Shown: positions 49,479 to 64,000 of the stretch, one piece after another
How the letters are laid out: each line of letters begins with the position of its first letter
Numbering within the stretch: position 1 is the stretch's first letter
From: Lumnitzera littorea
Taxonomy: Eukaryota > Streptophyta > Magnoliopsida > Myrtales > Combretaceae
Reading direction: 5' to 3'
NCBI GenBank assembly: GCA_024138015.1
Contig: JAMXBB010000012.1
Coordinates: forward strand, 20,519,105 to 20,583,104
Length of the DNA stretch: 64,000 nt
Program-made: the position numbers and the translations under genes
The notes under the pieces: generated by a model
What the model was told of the DNA's origin: nothing
What the model saw: only the letters and a program-made list of their open reading frames with translations
Databases searched by the model: none

Positions 49479-50136
49479 ATTTTCTATTTATTCATAATAT
49501 GTATCAACTTCAAAATGGTTAATAATAATTAATTTAACAAAATTAAAGCATTAAATATATTTATTTACATAATATAATAAAAAATGGAATTAATTATATT
49601 ATATAAATAAACATAGCAAAGGTACATAAAAATAGTTGAAAGTAACAAAAGGGATTAGCCTTATTAGCGAACGAACTCAATGCTAATTGAAAGCTAATCT
49701 ATGTCCAAGATTGATATAGAAAAAAAATTAATGTTTTCAATAGAAGTTCTACTTTCGTAAGATTTTGAAAACTTAAATAGAAGAAAAAATATTTAACAAT
49801 CAAATAGAATAATGATAAACATTGAGAATTAAATGTGTACTTTTTCTTGCAAAAATAAAGTAAGTTTATTGTACCAATAAGTTGGTTTAGTATTTACTTA
49901 ATAACATTGTCTCACAAATTCTTTTAGCACTTGCATATACAAGTTTAGAGTTTTGCTGAAAAACATTATCACCAAATCACTACATATTCTATTAATAAAA
50001 ATTTTATTATTGTTAAATTGCAAGTTTTTTGAAGGAAATATTAATTATTAAGAAGACAAATATTTGTTTGAGATCAATATTATAAGACTAGTAAAATTAG
50101 CTACAAGTTTCACAATTGGACAATTCAAAATCTATA
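49479..50136. other. Intergenic, nothing recognised
   Basis: AT-rich. No gene or clear repeat. Confidence 0.35.
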
Positions 50137-51500
50137 TGTAAAAATTTAGGGCAATCGTGAGGGTTATTCAATTAAGCCCAAATTTTAAGGTGAGGCTAGA
50201 AAAAAGTTAATAAAAGTAGCTTCGTAAGGTTAGATTTAGGAAAATAAAATAATTAAATTTTTGAATATAAATAAATTCATTGTTTTTTATTAGAAATGTG
50301 TGAAATGGGTTCTAATAATTAATATAAATGCTAAAAACTATAAAATGACATAAAATATAATTTAGGAGTACATATCTACATTAAATCTATTTTATGTATA
50401 TAAATATATACTCGTAATTACTTAAATACCCTAAATATATATTAGATTAGTAAAAAAAATAGAAATAAAATAAAATAATGTGGTAGTTGGAATCAATTGC
50501 AAAGGGTCATGGCAACTTAGTAAACTAGTTAAGGGGTGTGAGGGATAAAATTAGGACATATGAAACACTTAAATAAAGCTAAATAGTGACACTTGTTGCC
50601 TTAGAAATTCCCAATTGGCCAGTAAAGGTTATTTAAGCCAAACCCTTCTCCTTAAGTTAGTTTAGTCACTTTAGGATGTAGGAAAAATAAGGGAACCTTT
50701 GGAACGAATTACAAGAATTTTAGGAAAATTTAAGGAAAAATTGTAGCAAATTCAAATAATTTGAAGTTTAAAGAGTTAAAGAGTTTATGGGAGTGAATTG
50801 ACACCACCAACTTATAGCAGCTACCCCATTAAGAGCTATTGATAAGGGAGAAGCTACCACCAGTGGTTGAAATGCAGTCCGTTTATTAGTGCTACTTTTT
50901 ACTACAATTTTACTTAAATTTCTAAAAAATGCTAAATGAGTTCAAAAATTATGCCACTTGATTTTTCTAGGTCATTTTCTATGTAGAATTCAATAATCAA
51001 ATTAGTTTTTTCTAAATTTTAAGTGTAGATGTAATTCCTTAAGATATTGTATACGTGCACTAATTTTCTATTGTATTTTCAAAAAGTGAAATGATGTAGT
51101 TTTATCTCAATTTATATAAATAAGATCCTTAAAGATTATATTCTCAAGCTATGTAAAGAATTTTTAAAAATTTCAAAGTTCAATTTGGAAGAAATTTTGA
51201 TTTTCATAAAAACAATAATTTGTTAGTGTTTTGTTTTGAACCTTCTTAAGGGCTCAATATGATTTATATTATAATCTAAATATTTGACAATTTGTGTTGA
51301 TGATCAACTAAAGGAAATAATTTTCTTGAAGTGAAAAAGTTATTTGTCAGCTAGTTTAATTAAAAAGTGAAGATAAAATCATATATTTTTTCTAGTTAAA
51401 TTGCATATAATGGAGTGTAAAGTGGAGACTTGTTGATATAGAATGAGACTACAATTATAAATAATATTTGATTGTTGATCCTAACTATAGTTGAGAGGGA
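50137..51500 (+). mobile_element. 5' part of a family 1 LTR
   Basis: Begins TGTAAAAATTTAGGG and is collinear with the 5' half of 33913-36656: a caattaagcccaaatttt segment, the actcgtaatta region, the caccaccaact region and the atttctaaaaaatgctaaat region. The characteristic 3' end is not found, so it is truncated or its end is unrecognisably decayed. Confidence 0.55.
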
Positions 51501-51623
51501 GTTGTGGAGATTTTGTTGAAAATATGGGTATGTGCTAAATCAAAAGCTTTTAGATAAATGCTACATTAAACACTTATTTAGAGGCCAAATGAGAGCTACA
51601 TATATACTAATGTTTTGAAATAC

Positions 51624-51989
51624 TTGGTATGTGGGAATGAGCCAGAATGAAATTATAATTTCAAGTTTTATTCCTATTCTCGATGTTTGAAAGTACATTT
51701 TGAAGTCGAAATCACAATCCTATGAAATCAATTATTCATGCTTTAAGGAGGAATTAGGTGAAATTAAGATTCCATTCCTGCTCATTAAATATAACTAATT
51801 AAAATTATTTTTGTAGTCTTTAAAGAAATTATAACATGTAATATTTAAGGGCATTTTCACTAAGTAAAATTATTTGATCATTCAATGTCATTTTATTTAA
51901 TTCCATTTCGTGGTTATCTCTAAACATAGGAAAAGATTTCTCATTACGGTCTCTATTCCATTATAATCCATTCCATTCCTTCATACCAA
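51624..51989. mobile_element. MITE-like element
   Basis: The left end ttggtatgtgggaatg and the right end read inward ttggtatgaaggaatgg are imperfect terminal inverted repeats, a type common among hAT-like MITEs. 366 bp, non-coding. Confidence 0.55.
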
Positions 51990-54610
51990 ATGTTACATAC
52001 TGGTGATCAGGTTGAACTTAGAGGAAGAGTTAGACGATGTTTTGGAAACTTTTGGATAAACTGTATTCAGAGGATCATTTAGAAGATAACTAAGAGAATG
52101 AGCACTGTAGTAAATCAAACTTTTTAAGGTGGATAAAATTGCCTCGATAGGTCTCCTAATGGGTGATTGAAATTTTTAAGGTGATCATACTTGCACCTCA
52201 TATGTAGGTTGCCACGGTAGGTTTTAAGGACAATAATAACAATCACCCTAAAAAACAGTGTTCTCATATATGGTTGTTGAGACGGATGTAATCATCTTAA
52301 AAGGCCATTAAAATTTTTAATTATTCACCTTTAAATATGTAAATATGACCGCCCCAATAACAAATCATTAGTAGTTTTAGTTGGCCCAATATGTTTCTTA
52401 TGGGGTAGTTGTAACCATCTGAATAGGAACCTAATTGGTTGATCATATAGCTTTATGTGATTCTAATGAAGCAATCAAAACCACCCTAATGAGTCCATAA
52501 AGGAAGAAATGAGTTATACACCCATATTTAGTTGTAAACGTAAACTAAACAACTGCATACATGTAGAAATAATTTTAAAACTTATAAAAAAATTAGAATC
52601 ATTGAAATATATCTATTCATTCAATGATTCAAATACAATAAGAAGACAAAAACAAAAGGAAATTAAAACAAATTCTATTATTAACGTCAAAGTTACGTAA
52701 AGATGGTTTGATCTCAAATAATTAAACGGCAAAAATACATTAACCTAAATAGTATAAAAGTCTCTAACTATCAATTAGTATGAATCATTATACAACTTAT
52801 GAAGAATAAGAGGAGGAGGAAGAACACTTAAAACATGACACTTCATCAAACTTAATATTGTGCTATCACTATCTTGATAAGCTGCCAATTAGGAGAAAAA
52901 ACACTAAGATTTACTACTTACCAAAAGAAATGTGACACGAGTGCAGGATCTACATAGCTTGTCCATGAGCAACATAGTATAACATGGAGAAGTGATGAAA
53001 TGACATTTAGCTCAATTATACAATATAAAGAGAACCTTGTATTTCAATCAAAGTAAGAGCTTACTTGGGTTCTTGTAGTAAATAAATTATCAATAGCATA
53101 AAGATGTCTGTTTTAGTAACAAGGGCAAATATGCATTCTTAAAATATCAGATTAGTAAAGATGAAAGATTTTTATACGATTCATCAATAAACTATTAGGA
53201 TATTCGAAGTATATCTATCAAATGAGCAAATGATAGTTAATATAAGCATATTTGAAAATGATTTGTCAATATACTATTGGATATATGGTATCTAGATGAT
53301 AAATAAGGGGGCATCCTTCCCTTATAGGTTCATCTTGTAACTCTTAAGCATGTTGTAAATAGATAAAAGTATCAAATTTAATAAATACCCTTGGTTAAAA
53401 ATGAGCTAATACCACACACTTATTTAAGCATGTTGTAATATTACTACAAAATAATTTATCTAGTGTAATCATGTATTCATAAAATGCAATACGCTTATAA
53501 CATTTACATGAAGCAAAAGAAGTTTTTGCATAAAATATCCATAAGGTGGACTAAAATGTGTATTTGACATAGATGACTCAACAACATTGATCTTTTCCTT
53601 AATGATATTCTTTACTTCATCATAATTGGAGATAGATTCCAAATTTATTTTTTCATCTACACTTATGGCAAATTGCAAATCCCGATTTAAGTCTTTTTTT
53701 TATTCTTTAGTTATCCTTATAATATTTGCTAGTCATCGTTTGGCTTTATAGTATAGGTAGTGCTAAATCCTCGTAGTATAGGCATGTTTAGTAGGTGATA
53801 ATAGTCTTTAACCAGAGATTGAATTGACGCTCTACTCTTAACATCATTCTTTAATATTCTTGGATGCTTTTCAAAGGTAAACTTTTAATTGATAGATAAA
53901 GAGTATGTCATGAACATGCCACATAGCAATCATGTGTGCTTCTTTAGAGTTACCTTCCACTCTACTTTCTTAACTATTAAAATAGACCAATTGAAATCGT
54001 ACTAGCCAATTAAACTACGAGATATCTTTTATATACTTATACATATCAAATTATAGGACTAAATAGTTAAAAAAAATAAATAGGAAGAAATAAAGAACGA
54101 TTATAAATTCTAAAGTTTTGCTTTATTTACCATAGACAAACAAAGTCAAAAAGGTTAAGCCGTTGAGGATATTCAGTTTCTTTGACATATTGACTAATAT
54201 TAAGGGCATATTCTTATCAATACAGTTACTTAAGCAAAAATAAACCATCATATCAAATTTTAAATGAGGCATTCTTAATAGCACATCAAAGATCTTTATA
54301 TTAAATATTATTTTAGACATAAAAGTTAAGCTATTGAAATTATAACAAAATTTACTCTAAAAGCTCTCTCTCTCTCTTTATGTGTATGTGTGTGTATGTA
54401 TGTGGATAATAAAACAAAACTTTCAACTAAATGATATACTTTGGGTGTCCATAAGAACTAGCAATAGTAGACATTAATTAATTGTTTGAAAAATTGATCA
54501 ATCTTAAACTAAATAAAACTAAGTTGGACCTAGGAATTCTTAACAAGATAATTATTCTATGACTCAGCTTAGCTGAGTTGTATTAATCTAAACAAGCCCT
54601 TATGAATATA
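51990..54610. other. Intergenic; short diverged repeats, no gene
   Basis: From 52140 to 52490, short words of the caccctaa / ttaaggtgat type recur in both orientations, as in subterminal regions of some DNA transposons. A CT/GT-rich microsatellite lies at about 54364-54405. Frames 52509-52700, 53469-53678 and 54123-54320 show no domain. Confidence 0.35.
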
Positions 54611-55060
54611 TCTATTAAGGAAATTCTCTCAAATATGAATACTTTCCTAAAGATTTAAGAATAGGACCAAAGAAAAAAATCCCCTAGAGTAATCAAAGTA
54701 AACAATTATTTTCTTCACATATATAATAGTGAAAATATTGATTAACTCATTAAAAGATGAAACTTCCCATTTTTGCATAACCCAAAAGCATTACTCAGAG
54801 TAAAATTATTCTCTCATAATCGTAAAACCTTGTGTTTAGGTAAATCACCAATAAAATTAAGAATTGACCTATGTATGTTGTTTCTAAATATGCTTGATAA
54901 AATAAAGTTCTTCAACTCAAAGAAAGTACTATAAATTTCTCTAACCAACCAATTGTTTGATAAATCCATGGATTTAAGACTTTTTAAATACCTAAGTTTA
55001 GGTGTCAAATGCCCATCAAACAATAGTTTCAAGCAAAATGTAATCTTATCCAATAAGACT
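54610..55060 (-). pseudogene. LRR fragment of a BAM/CLV1-type receptor-like kinase
   Basis: The minus strand reads LTPKLRYLKSLKSMDLSNNW, VREIYSTFFELKNF, NIHRSILNFIGDLPKHKVLR, LWENNF and, after a frameshift, FFFGPILKSLGKYSYLRE. These match consecutive leucine-rich repeats of BAM1/BAM2-like receptors (TPELG.LKSLKSMDLSNN, F.ELKNL...LF.N..HG.IPEFIGDLP.LEVL.LWENNFTG, then F.GPIPESLG...L). Only about four to five repeats remain; there is no kinase domain and no signal peptide. The fragment is intronless and broken, a captured or duplicated gene piece. Confidence 0.75.
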
Positions 55061-56288
55061 ATTGCACAAGGAATGATGCAATTAACTAAAGAACTAAAAG
55101 TTTAGCTAGGTCATTATTTTTGAAATTTTATCAACTACAACATAACATCTTCGATAATCTAGCATTATAAAATACAAAGTCCCAATCCTTTGACAAAACA
55201 TGAGTCTTCGATACCTATGTAATTCCTAAAAGTAGGGCAATGTTGATTGAATCCTTTGACATATGCCTTGTAAGTCTTGCAAAACCTTGTTCTTCTAATG
55301 GAAACAACATCTTCGGATGAATAAAGGAAAAGAATAATGTACATAAAAAGAATTAGCAACCTAATTTGAAAAAAGAATTTCGAGATTAGAACTTAAAAAA
55401 GTAACTCATTGTAATATTTTCCACTATGTTTTGTTAAATATGTTATACTAAACAAATTCCAAGTTCTTAAGTATCATATATAGTTAAAAGGTAATCACTT
55501 GCTTCTGTTGACTATAGTAATGATGTCTGAAAATATAAAACTTCAACTTTGTTTCCATCATTTATTATAAAGGTAAGGCTAAATATTTTAAAGCCAGAAA
55601 AATTAGTAGGTTGGTTCCAAAACATGAGAAACATAATTTTGGAATTACAACAAATTCAAATTGTTCGAGTCTTGTTCCAAAATAGGAATTTAGTAATTGG
55701 AAGATTTCTTTTCCTCTTTTTAGTGGAAATTGGATGCTTTTAGACTCGTATATTTAAACATTCTACCATTCTACCAAATATTCTTATTATATATAATTAG
55801 CTAAAATGTGTATTATTTTTATAACACACGATTAACATTCTATTAATTAAGCAACATATGCATAAAAAATAGAAAAGGTAAAAATCAAATCACCTTACCT
55901 AATAGTTACTCCATAAAGACCCCAAATAAACACTACGGTGAAGAACATGAAAGTTCAGGCTACGTACTTAGAACAATCACTTGCACTATCTTATGAGTCT
56001 TAAAACCATGAAAATAACTACAGTTGCAAATAATATAAATCACTTGCATATACATTATAAGAACTAATGCAATGTTGTGCAAGTATTGGTCCTTTAAGGG
56101 TATTTCCAAAAACTGTTAGGTATTAGAGGTGTGTCTATTGGCCATACTTTGAGAGAATTTTTTCAGTGAAATAGCTACTACCGAGTGAAGGTGACAAAGG
56201 CTTGCCTTTGCTAACTTGATGTATAGTATATCTCCTATCCCTCCAGTAACAAACACAAAAATGCTAACCTAGACACGTTTGAAAGGTA
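55061..56288. other. Intergenic, no recognised gene
   Basis: Possibly the far-decayed upstream edge of the LRR fragment up to about 55150. Nothing is readable beyond it. Confidence 0.35.
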
Positions 56289-58940
56289 TGTATCACACCC
56301 CAAAGTGGTAGAGTTTTAATAGTCCTGCAGTACAAACCATTTTAGAATAAAAGCTGACCTTATAACTATTATCTTAGACCTGATTTACGTAAAACGAAGA
56401 TGATTAATCCGTTTTGAAGTAAACAGTTTATAAATTAAATATGTTAATTACTTATGAAAATATGAAAAATACATATTAAGATTTAAATAACCAGAGTAAT
56501 GTTTACGGGATTTAGTAACCTAGTCATACTTTACTTAAGTAATATATAAATTGATATTAAAAAATTTAAAAATAAGGCCCAAACTTCAAGAGTGTAATCT
56601 AATTCTCCATTTTATATTCTCACTCCCTAGAATCCAACAGTTGCTAATTTTAGGGTAACAATAAAGTTGCTTCTTAGCTAGCACCTGCAACAATATTTAT
56701 AGGGATATGAGCAACTAATCACTTGATAAGTTGAGACAAATACTTAAAACTACACATCAAGCATAAATAGGATTATCAACTAGTTATTTTAATGCAATAT
56801 AACAAATAAATGACATTGTATGATGTTATCCAGTCCGTCGTGAGATTAGTGAAATTATACCCCTTTTAATTTGGGTTTAAGAGTTTAATGCACATTTCAA
56901 CAGCTTACAACTAAACTCAGTCTTACGCAATAGAGACATAGCTCTTCCTATGACTACTTTTGAATCATTGCCTTTACCTTTGTCGTAACTTTTTTTTCTG
57001 TCACTTAGTTCGACTAAGGATAAAAAAGGAACCATTATACTATCTAGCATTATTCCTTTTAAAGGGGTTAGTATTTGGTCAAAGAACTGTAAATGTTTCC
57101 CCTAACAGATTGCCATGCGGAACCGATTTAGAATTACAAGTCATATATTTAATTAAGTCTAGTTTAAGGCGTTCAATCATTTTATGCAAAACACACAGTT
57201 ACAATTCAAAGCATCAAGTCATAATTATACAATCAAACCCAGAAACATGCACACACATGCATGCAATCAAGCTATCTAACAAACATAATCAAGTATAATC
57301 TTAAACTTCTGAGTACTATAAAATAATACTCCAAAATATAGTAATATATTGATCCTAAACTTACTTAGACTTCTTACTTCCTTACTCAAGGTGCGACTTG
57401 CAACAGGACGTTGCCGATAATCTTTATAGTATGAACGTTGTTTTAGTTCTTATATAACTACCATAGATAGATTTTATTCTATAATTTAAGGTCTTCCTAC
57501 ATTTATTTATTCAAATCTAGGTCTCTTGAGATTATTCCTCTTGTTCAACTAAGTTTTGAATTTACTTCTTATTCCGATTTTGATTTAGCTTCGAAATCAA
57601 GTTCTAATTTACCTTTTAATTAACTTTTGTTTGTAAGTCTTATAAATGTCTTCTAACCTTCTTCTTATGGTTTATTTTAGTGGATATGACCTTTGGTTTA
57701 GGTTTTTAACTTACTCTCTAATTTACTTCTATTAACTCTAATTTTGATTTTGCTTTTTAATCAGATTCTGATTCGAAATTGTCTACATTTTAACATAACC
57801 ACTCATACATATACATAAGCTTTAAATCATTAATTTTTAGTTTAAAATTATAATTTTACTCAATTATTTAAGTTTTACATTTCCTATGACTAAGCCAATT
57901 CTAAACTAGTTTTTGATTCAATTTTTTAATCAGTTTTTGAATTAAGTTTTGATTTAGCTTTTGATTACTGTTTTTATTTGTAAACCAAATTCATTTAATT
58001 ATACTTGGATATTCTAAATATTCGTTTTAGCTCTTAACCTGTTTTTCGATTAGTACAATGTACTATAATCCTAATTAACTATTGAATTTGTTTCCAATGT
58101 AAGAATAACTTACATTTTTCAACTAATAACCTAAATTCATATTCCATACCAAATCCATATGATGTTTTTAATACTATAATATTATTAATTTAACCTAATA
58201 TTTCATACTTATTTAATTTCTTATATATGCACATATTATATATTATTACCTAATTTATACTGCAAACACATATCTAACATCTCTAACACTAAAAATATCA
58301 TCTTTCATTACCAAATAATATACCAAGATGTCTAATTACACCTTATTTAGACATCTTGAAATGATAATTGATGTTTAGAGATGATAATTAGAATTTTTCA
58401 TTTAGGTTTCCATTTTTTTTTTTTTTTAATGTTGGTGAAGTAGAGATGGTGAGATAGGGTATTGGGAATTAGGATTTTCAATTTCTTTAATAAAACCCCA
58501 ATTTCTAGATAGCTCTTTCTAAAGCTTCGATTTAAGTGCTTTTTAGGGTTATTCATGATGAATATAGAAATAGTTGGATGAGTATTCATTTGTTGATTCA
58601 AGTGATCATTAGGGAATTTGATGGTGAAAATAAAGAGAGATTGATAAGTAAATGGAAAGAATGATGGTCAGAGGGTGAATAAAAAGAGAGAGAGTTTTGA
58701 TAACAAAGGATGAATAGAGATAGAGAGTTTATGGGCTTTCATTTTTACATAAGGTGTTAGTGCATAAAAAGTAAGAGGAGAGACAGGATGGATGTTCCAT
58801 TTAATTTGTATTTTTTATTAAGGAAAAAGCGGGTTTTTCTTTTTCTTTTTTGGATTGACATGATTTTCCCTCCCAAGTGAATGATGTACCACCTAAAAAG
58901 TTGTGCGTGTCGCATAACTATTTTTTTGGTATATTTAGCT
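56289..58940 (-). mobile_element. Family 1 LTR, inverted, decayed
   Basis: The start TGTATCACACCCC and the next 200 bp match the solo LTR at 27085 (shared blocks: taatagtcc, the atcttagacctgattta word, and a tgaaaatatgaa word). Internal blocks around 57370-57430 and 58080-58260 also correspond. The right boundary is not defined. The frame 56960-57298 is not a gene. Confidence 0.65.
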
Positions 58941-60332
58941 TAGCTACCCTACAAAGTGTGCTTAATTAAATTAAATTTATTGTAGTAAATCGGTGGATAT
59001 GCAAAGGAGAATTAATACATAGTGTCTCAAGAACCTAAATACCTAAGTATAACAATGATTAAGACTTAGGTTAATGAACTAAAATACAGAATAATGATAT
59101 ATGTTATAATGTGTATAAAACCTAAAAAGTGTTATTTATATTATAGAGATTGGCAATGAAGAGACACATTGCAACTAAGTTGAGTGACAAGCAATCCAAG
59201 TAAGTTGAAATTAATGTGTAACTGCATTTTTAGAATTTTGTTTCATAGGACTTAGAAGCCTAAGTTTATACTTGTTTGAGTTTGTCAATAGTTTGGTTAT
59301 GTGCATGTTTGTATGTCTTTGATACTTAGTTGAACTATATTATGATTTGCTTTGCTATAATGTGAGCTAATGGAATTGTTTATTCACTCCTAACCAAAAC
59401 TAATTTATATGGGACCTAAGATTTAACCGGATATGCATTGTAACCCACAAGGGGATGGTTAGGGTTCTTTAATTGAATGTCGACTCTTTCGAAATGGATA
59501 CTTCAAATGGTTTATTCTTTACCCTTAATTGAACTAAATGGCACGAGAAGAGGTCACAATAAGGTTAAAGACGCTAGTTTGAAAGTAGTTGCGAAAGAAG
59601 GGATATCTCTATTGCATAAGTTCGAGTTTAGTTATGAGGGCATCGTGGCATTTGAAACTCTTATAAACCTTAATCAGAATAGGCATAATTTCTCTAATTT
59701 CGCCATAGATAGAACAACATTGTGCAATGGCATTTGTTTAGTTGTATTGCATCAACTAAATTTCTTGATAACCTTAGTTATGTGTGTTATGTATGTTTAT
59801 ATGTCTGTTCCACTTATTATGTAGTTAGTTGCTTACATCCCAATAAATCATTTTTTAGGTACTAACTAGATGCCGTATTAAATTATAACCTATAAGCTTG
59901 TGGCATATGAGATGGGGAGTGAGAGATGAATTGAAGAACCAATGGGACTCTAAAAGCCTTTGAAACCCTTTTCTTTTGTTTCTTTGGGGTTAAATGTATA
60001 TAAGTATGTATATAATTATTTAGGGAATCAGTTAGGCTACCTTGAGCGACTTAGTTGATTTTGACTATTGGTTATAAATTTTATGGTTATAAACTAACAA
60101 CAAAACTAATATATTTTGTAAGTAGGTTCTAATAAGCGAGCATTAAAGGTGTAAAATTCAAGGGCTTTGTAGGTTAAATATTCAATTATGCATTAAGTTG
60201 TATGCTTTATAGTAGGTTAGTTGTGGCTGTTTTGTATAAATTAAGTATATTATAATAACTGTGAGTTTAGTTTCTATCTTATGATAGTTTATACAGCAGG
60301 AATATTATAACTCTACTGCTTTGGGCTTGACA
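58941..60332 (+). mobile_element. 3' part of a family 1 LTR
   Basis: Collinear with 550-1663 and ending GGGCTTGACA at 60332 after the family's ggcaggaatattataactct terminus. It abuts the inverted copy on its left, so two members of the family lie tail to tail. The frame 59477-59824 falls in LTR sequence and is a chance frame. Confidence 0.65.
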
Positions 60333-61740
60333 AAAATAATGTTCACAATCAAGATAATGAATATAACTTATTGAATGGAATGCAAATATAATTTAACAAC
60401 TAATATTGATAATGGAATGGAGTTGTAATAATCTATGAATTGTTATTATTAGTTTTGTAGAGGTTATTTTGAGGAAAAATTAATTCCATTACTAAATAAC
60501 TATTCATAGTTTTGAGCAATGAATAAATATTTAATATTATTATAATGGGATTCCTTATAGAATTGCTATTAGGCAACATACTAGCTATTCAATAGGGCAT
60601 AAGAGGGGATAAAATTGATATTATAGCAAAATAAATGGGCTGGAAGTATTGATCACCAAAGCATAATTACATAAGATGCTTCAGCTAGTGTTTGTGACAA
60701 CAAAACGTTACACAAATTAAAGCTTAGATCATGTTTATTATAAATCTTTTACCAAAAGTAGTGAAAAACAAACCATTCAATTTTTTTTGAAAAAAACTAT
60801 TTTAAAATTATAACAAAATTTAGAAAAATTAATTACTCTCCTATTAAGTATCACAGCAAATTAGACAAATAATTAATATTCCATATTCAAATTGATTGCA
60901 TAATTAATATTCTAATGTTACTCAAACTAAGGTAGAGAATTTATTTGGATAATTTTTTTTTTCTTTGAAATAACCAAATTGGTCGCGATAATTCACGTTG
61001 AACAAAATCTATTTGAATGTAAAGCTAATCATACTCAACAATACATTAACGATGGATATTTAAAATCATAAAAAAGAAAAGATGAGATCCTGACTAATAA
61101 CAAAGGAATATAAAAAGAACTGCCATAAGTTGAAATGGGCTTGAACCTTGCGTATGTACTAAACAAGTTTTTACTTTTACGATGGGCAAACGGCTTGAAC
61201 CTTAAGTATGTACTAAGTTGAATATATTATATTTTCTTATATTCATTGTTATTAATAAAGAACTCTCATAAGTTGAATATGTGACATTTTAAAACCTGTA
61301 GGTTGCATACCCTAAAATTCAACTTCAAGGGAAAGTATAGGGCATCAAAATAGTGTATCCTATATCCTATCCCGCAAGAGCAGCCTTTGTAGAATTGAGA
61401 ATGGAATTTATTATATGAACTTTAATATTTACTTGGAATTTATTCAACCATATAAAGTGGAGCAAGTTATAGGTTGTTATAGGATTATTTGTGCAATTTT
61501 AATAATCATGAGTTGATAAAAAAGGACAATCAAAGCAAATATTAGACTTTCAAAATAGAAAATAGATAGAATATAGATCATAATATTTTCTAAGTACTAG
61601 AATACAAATAGATGTACGCCAAGACACAAATAAGATACCCATAAAAAAAAGCTTAAAAAATCTAAAATAACAAAAAGAACAGCGACATTTTCACAGAGAC
61701 ACGCACACAGCAAAATCATACTATTGCCGCTAGTGGCTTG
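60333..61740. other. Intergenic upstream of H3.3
   Basis: AT-rich. A short imperfect direct repeat lies at about 61139-61210 (gggcttgaacctt / cggcttgaacctt, each followed by agtatgtact-like sequence). No gene is seen. Confidence 0.4.
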
Positions 61741-61779
61741 CTCACCGTAGGCCCCTCTGAGAATCCACCATCCACGGTC

Positions 61780-62160
61780 GATTCGGCCCGGCCCGGCCCA
61801 GGCCCTTAAGTATCTACTTCTTTTAACGTTCCTTTTGGTTTTCTCATGTCAGTTACGTCAACGGGACGGCAGTCGCGCCACATCGAGTTAAGTCAACAGA
61901 AACACAACAATCTTCCTAAATCACACAAAGTCAAACACACATTGCTGAAGATGTCCTTTTACTCACAAAAGAAACACAGATTGTCCACGCTGGCAATCTT
62001 TATTCCTAAAAACCAACCAATAAGAACACAGTTCGGGGATCACGAACCCTAATCACGTGGGAACCGGTCCTTCCACTTTCCGTGTTATTCGAACCGACCT
62101 AAACTTAACCAACCCTCGTATATAAGAAACATATTTGACCGTATCATCATCGTGTCGACC
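61780..62160 (+). promoter_or_regulatory. Histone H3.3 promoter
   Basis: Contains ggcccaggccc (about 61795-61805, Site II-like), the plant histone hexamer ACGTCA at 61855-61860, an aaccctaa telo-box-like word near 62046, a G-box CACGTG at 62054-62059 and a TATA box TATATAAG at 62119-62126. Transcription start is expected near 62150. Confidence 0.7.
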
Positions 62161-62202
62161 TAAATTCCGAACCTTAGAAATTTCATATATCGCGAAATTT
62201 GG

Positions 62203-62328
62203 GTAAGAAAGATACTCTCTCCTAATATTTGAATTAGTTAGTATTTTGATTAGATCTGTGTGTATCTGTTTTCGGTTCGTGTTGATGAAATTAGGGTTTC
62301 TTGTTTCTGTTTTGTGGTGATTCTAAAG
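62203..62328 (+). other. Probable 5' UTR intron of H3.3
   Basis: A donor GG|GTAAGA at 62203 and an acceptor CTAAAG ending at 62328 bracket a 126-bp T-rich stretch, 18 nt before the start codon. Plant H3.3 genes commonly carry a leader intron that raises expression. The exact acceptor is not certain. Confidence 0.5.
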
Positions 62329-62340
62329 GTTGTGATTTGA

Positions 62341-63549
<1,209 letters not shown>

Positions 63550-64000
63550 ATTTCCTATTGGTTGATTGCGATTAGGGATATTCTCTTACAATGGTTTGCG
63601 ATTAGGGATTTAGGTTTGGAAATTACTGAAATAGGATAATAGCGATTTCTTTTTGTTTCTGTATAGAAAGCATTTAATTAGTCTATACTGTGTTTGCTGG
63701 GTATTATTGGACCCTGGATAATGGAAGTTTGTCGAGACCCTTTATCTTTCGTATATTGTGATTGTGTGTGTGGGGTTTGCTCTTATGTGATTTACTTTTG
63801 GCTGCTGTCCTATTGTGGTTTATTCAGTTGTTTATTGCTTGGTGTGTCGGGAGGTTAAGCTGTAGAGGGTGATTGCAGCTCCGTTGATGTATGGCCAACT
63901 TAAGCATTTCTGGGCTCGCTGGATTGCTGTAGTATTAAAAAGAAAATTACGCGGTTTTGGTTGTCGTTGGTGGTGTTGATTCTGCATGTACTCAACCGGC
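63550..64000 (+). other. H3.3 3' untranslated region and downstream
   Basis: T/G-rich sequence after the stop codon. No clear AATAAA is seen close by; the polyadenylation site is not assigned. No other gene. Confidence 0.5.

Noticed and set aside
56960..57298. 112-codon plus-strand frame
   Set aside because: It falls inside an inverted LTR copy and is not conserved in sister copies.
59477..59824. 115-codon plus-strand frame
   Set aside because: It lies in a family 1 LTR whose copy at 870-1400 does not keep the frame; no domain.

Overview
The window looks like AT-rich nuclear DNA from a eudicot plant. The evidence is a split BASIC PENTACYSTEINE (BPC) gene, an intron-containing replacement histone H3.3 gene, plant-type Ty3/Gypsy elements, a Cassandra TRIM with a 5S rRNA domain, and a decayed plastid tRNA copy. 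I cannot name the species. A 400-base run of N (35869-36268) marks an assembly gap.

Layout. 1-4921 holds long-LTR remnants of two families. 6940-8810 looks like a short non-coding transcription unit carrying at least two C/D-box snoRNAs whose guides match 18S and 25S rRNA. 10042-11282 (minus) is a group II BPC transcription factor. A probable 5' leader exon lies near 19533-19640, so 11283-19532 would be a very long leader intron holding an old segmental duplication, a gag fossil and a Cassandra relic. 20690-38160 is a retrotransposon nest. A Tat-like Ty3/Gypsy polymerase fossil (plus strand) is split by a 6.6-kb chromovirus-like element (minus strand). That element is itself interrupted by two complete solo LTRs of another family, each with an exact 5-bp target duplication. 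A solo LTR of the 6.6-kb family lies nearby in opposite orientation, and the target duplications of the two insertions are swapped, as expected after LTR-LTR recombination inverted the DNA between them. 39185-40059 is a three-LTR Cassandra element. 40065-61700 is mostly solo LTRs, MITE-like inverted repeats and gene fossils: a plant mobile domain fragment, a BAM-type receptor kinase LRR fragment and a plastid trnR copy. 62347-63549 (plus) is histone H3.3, with a perfect 39-bp duplication across its last 3' splice site.

The intact units are the BPC gene (GA-repeat binding regulator), the H3.3 gene (replication-independent nucleosome assembly) and the snoRNA unit (rRNA methylation). They are unrelated in function and separated by repeats. 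The structures most worth checking are the inversion read from swapped target-site duplications, the duplicated splice sites in both protein genes, the snoRNA unit and the Cassandra triple-LTR element.
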